Source: Planktothrix serta PCC 8927 (GTDB lineage: Bacteria; Cyanobacteriota; Cyanobacteriia; Cyanobacteriales; Microcoleaceae). From it: 33,295 nucleotides of DNA. The stretch spans positions 1-33,295 of the forward strand of contig NZ_LR734880.1 of the NCBI RefSeq assembly GCF_900010725.2. The letters are read 5' to 3'. Below are positions 31,774-33,295 of this stretch, piece by piece. The notes beneath the pieces are model-generated. The model saw only the letters and a program-made list of their open reading frames with translations, had not been told where the DNA came from and made no database searches. The position numbers were made by a program, and so were the translations under genes. Each line of letters begins with the position of its first letter. The first letter of the stretch is position 1.

Positions 31774-32200
31774 TAATTTAGAATCCCTTATTTAATTATT
31801 TGAGCAGGTGATTCTCTTTAATATTAAACCTTGATGAGAAAAATGCGTCAAGGAAAGAATGCATGAAAGAATGCACTTTATTTTTGGGTTAGGGTAGACA
31901 TCTTTGTTTTGCACATAAAAGCTATTGCTTTTTATGTAAATTGAGGAAAACAACGGAAAACGCCCAGCACAAATTCAGCCGCTCTATCGACACAGTGAAC
32001 AAAGAGCGGCTGAATTTGGTGCTGAAAGGGCGTAACTTCGTTCAAATTCTCCTTAATCATAAAAGAGGGTTTATATTGCATTAGAAAATGGGTAATCATA
32101 GAATTGATGCGCTCCTCGTCACACACCTTAACAACCTTGACGTCCCTCCTTGCGGTAGGCTAGATCAAGTGACTTTATTTGCTTGTATTATTGCTTTAGT
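31774..32200. other. Gene-free stretch before hemC
   Basis: No convincing gene is present. AAAGAATGCA is repeated directly near 31853-31879, the large hairpin sits at 31961-32032, and CGTCCCTCCTTGCGGTAGGCT (about 32141-32161) looks like a fragment of a repeat or insertion-sequence end. A 64-codon minus-strand frame covers the hairpin but has no recognisable homologue. The hemC promoter should lie in the last 100 bases but no clear boxes stand out. Confidence 0.5.
31961..32032. repeat. Large hairpin with 15-base-pair perfect core stem
   Basis: AAATTCAGCCGCTCT at 31971-31985 is the exact reverse complement of 32003-32017, with a 17-base loop. The stem extends outward through GCAC/GTGC and CGCCC/GGGCG with small bulges to 31961 and 32032. 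It could be a transposon remnant, a small RNA or an RNA regulatory element upstream of hemC; it is about 170 bases before the hemC start. Confidence 0.7.
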
Positions 32201-33163
32201 ATGTCTGTATCTGCCCCGACTCGTACCGTCCGTATTGCATCCCGCAAAAGCCAACTCGCCCTAGTACAAACCTATTGGGTGCAGGAAGAACTTCAGAAAC
32301 GCTTCCCCGATATCACCTTTGAAGTGCAAACCATGTCCACCCAAGGCGATAACATCCTGGATGTCGCCCTGGCTAAAATTGGCGATAAGGGACTATTTAC
32401 CAAAGAATTAGAACTAGGGATGCTTGACCGCAGCAGCGATATTGCGGTGCACTCCCTCAAAGACTTACCGACTCGACTCCCGGAAGGATTAATGTTAGGC
32501 TGTGTCTCGGAACGCGAAAATCCCGCCGATGCGCTAGTCGTTCATGAAAACCACAAAGATAAACAACTGGAAACCCTTCCACCGGGTGCTATTATTGGTA
32601 CTTCTTCCCTGCGACGCCTGGCTCAACTCAGATATCATTATCCCCATTTAGAATTTAAAGATATACGCGGCAACCTGAATACTCGTCTACAAAAATTGGA
32701 TAATGGAGAGTATGATGCGATTATTCTAGCGGTTGCGGGGTTAACTCGTTTGGGAATGAGCGATCGCATTCATCAAGTCATCGCTCCAGAAATTTCTCTC
32801 CACGCCGTCGGACAAGGCGCGTTAGGAATAGAATGTCGAGAAGGAGATACCGATATTCTCGATATTATTAAAGTCCTCGAACACACTCCCACCGCCCAAA
32901 GATGTTATGCTGAACGGGCATTTTTACGCGAGTTGGAAGGCGGTTGTCAAGTTCCTATTGGCGTGAATAGTGCTATTAATGGCGACCAACTCACCTTAAC
33001 GGGAATGGTGGCGAGTCTGGATGGAAAACGCTTAATTAAAGATATTGTCACGGGAAATTCACTGGATGCGGAAGAGTTAGGTATTCAACTCGCCCATAAA
33101 CTCAAAGATCAAGGTGCCCAAGAAATATTAAACGAAATTTTTGCTGAAATTCAGCGTAGTTAG
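32201..33163 (+). CDS. hemC: Porphobilinogen deaminase (hydroxymethylbilane synthase)
   Basis: This enzyme joins four porphobilinogen units to hydroxymethylbilane in tetrapyrrole synthesis, feeding haem, chlorophyll and phycobilin production. It has the dipyrromethane-cofactor Cys249 in [11 protein letters not shown], catalytic Asp88 in HSLKDLP, substrate-binding Arg/Lys regions in GTSSLRR (133-139) and [11 protein letters not shown] (153-163), and the N-terminal [12 protein letters not shown] start at the ATG at 32201, giving 320 aa, the usual length; the frame is open from a TTG at 32183 but the extra residues (YYCFS) are not conserved. It stands alone here. Confidence 0.96.
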   Translation: MSVSAPTRTVRIASRKSQLALVQTYWVQEELQKRFPDITFEVQTMSTQGDNILDVALAKIGDKGLFTKELELGMLDRSSDIAVHSLKDLPTRLPEGLMLGCVSERENPADALVVHENHKDKQLETLPPGAIIGTSSLRRLAQLRYHYPHLEFKDIRGNLNTRLQKLDNGEYDAIILAVAGLTRLGMSDRIHQVIAPEISLHAVGQGALGIECREGDTDILDIIKVLEHTPTAQRCYAERAFLRELEGGCQVPIGVNSAINGDQLTLTGMVASLDGKRLIKDIVTGNSLDAEELGIQLAHKLKDQGAQEILNEIFAEIQRS

Positions 33164-33210
33164 TTGACAAACAGGTTAGGTGTTGATAACTTTGGGCGGG
33201 GTTACCCATG

Positions 33211-33280
33211 AGTGTCAACTTAAGCCGAAAACCCGTGATTACAGCCGAGATTAGATCCCCCTAAATCCCCCTTAAAAAGG
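33211..33280. repeat. Dispersed repeat, inverted copy of the window start
   Basis: The reverse complement matches bases 1-70, exactly over the 33 bases with the GGGGGATTTAGGGGGATC core and with a few changes in the rest. AGTGTCAACTTAAGCC at 33211-33226 corresponds to the inner end. A further GGGGGACTTAGGGGGAT follows up to the window edge as an inverted partner of the outer part. Confidence 0.85.
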
Positions 33281-33295
33281 GGGACTTAGGGGGAT

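Noticed and set aside
31932-32126. 64-codon minus-strand reading frame over the large hairpin upstream of hemC
   Set aside because: It contains both arms of the hairpin, has no recognisable homologue and no ribosome site; the DNA structure explains the open frame better than a gene. A transposase fragment was considered but no motif supports it.

Overview
This window looks like chromosomal DNA from a filamentous cyanobacterium, plausibly Planktothrix/Oscillatoria-like (the genus is an inference). Three things support this: about 18 copies of the cyanobacterial HIP1 octamer GCGATCGC, AT-rich DNA full of heptamer tandem repeats and small palindromic repeats, and gene families typical of the phylum. 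Those families are the clpP-clpX pair, an intein-bearing dnaB, a GT2-GtrA fusion, a HepA-type ABC exporter and a cyanobacterial phasin-like protein. I saw no rRNA, tRNA, CRISPR array or intact insertion sequence.

Layout. 1-2.3 kb: a repeat end, then the clpP-clpX operon (ATP-dependent protease). 2.4-5.1 kb: three single genes on the plus strand, a secreted clan-A glycoside hydrolase, a Spy/CpxP-like periplasmic protein and a YqiA-like esterase. 5.1-19 kb: a cell-surface polysaccharide region. Its minus-strand block, read from 12,992 down to 5,073, holds a GT4 glycosyltransferase, an ABC exporter with an unusual C-terminal tail, an MBOAT plus SGNH-like O-acylation pair, a GT10 (fucosyltransferase-like) enzyme and a GT-A-like glycosyltransferase. 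A divergent or interleaved block follows: a GT39-type membrane glycosyltransferase, a small membrane protein, two acyltransferase-3 proteins and a GT2-GtrA lipid-linked sugar synthase. Together these have the parts expected to build, decorate with acyl groups and export a surface glycan. 19-21.4 kb: a small conserved protein, gloB, a VapBC-type toxin-antitoxin pair and rplI with a readable promoter and terminator. 21.5-24.4 kb: an unexplained divergent pair of coiled-coil proteins, repeats and a toxin-antitoxin locus whose PIN toxin is cut short. 24.5-27.7 kb: dnaB carrying two inteins. 27.9-29.8 kb: an SMR transporter, a membrane-anchored FKBP, a phasin-like protein and a zinc-ribbon membrane protein. 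29.9-31.7 kb: a ribbon-helix-helix protein, HicAB, a nested MITE-like element and a lone PD-(D/E)XK nuclease candidate. 31.7-33.3 kb: a gene-free stretch with a large hairpin, then hemC and an inverted copy of the repeat that opens the window.

The observations most worth following are these: (1) two related inteins at different stages of decay in one dnaB, the first splitting the Walker A motif and carrying two helix-turn-helix-like segments; (2) an ABC exporter ending in what reads as a histidine-kinase dimerisation helix pair with Tyr in the phospho-acceptor position; (3) the divergent 401-aa/339-aa coiled-coil pair around a perfect AT palindrome, of unknown function; (4) the truncated toxin next to an intact antitoxin; (5) the families of inverted repeats, one of which brackets the window.
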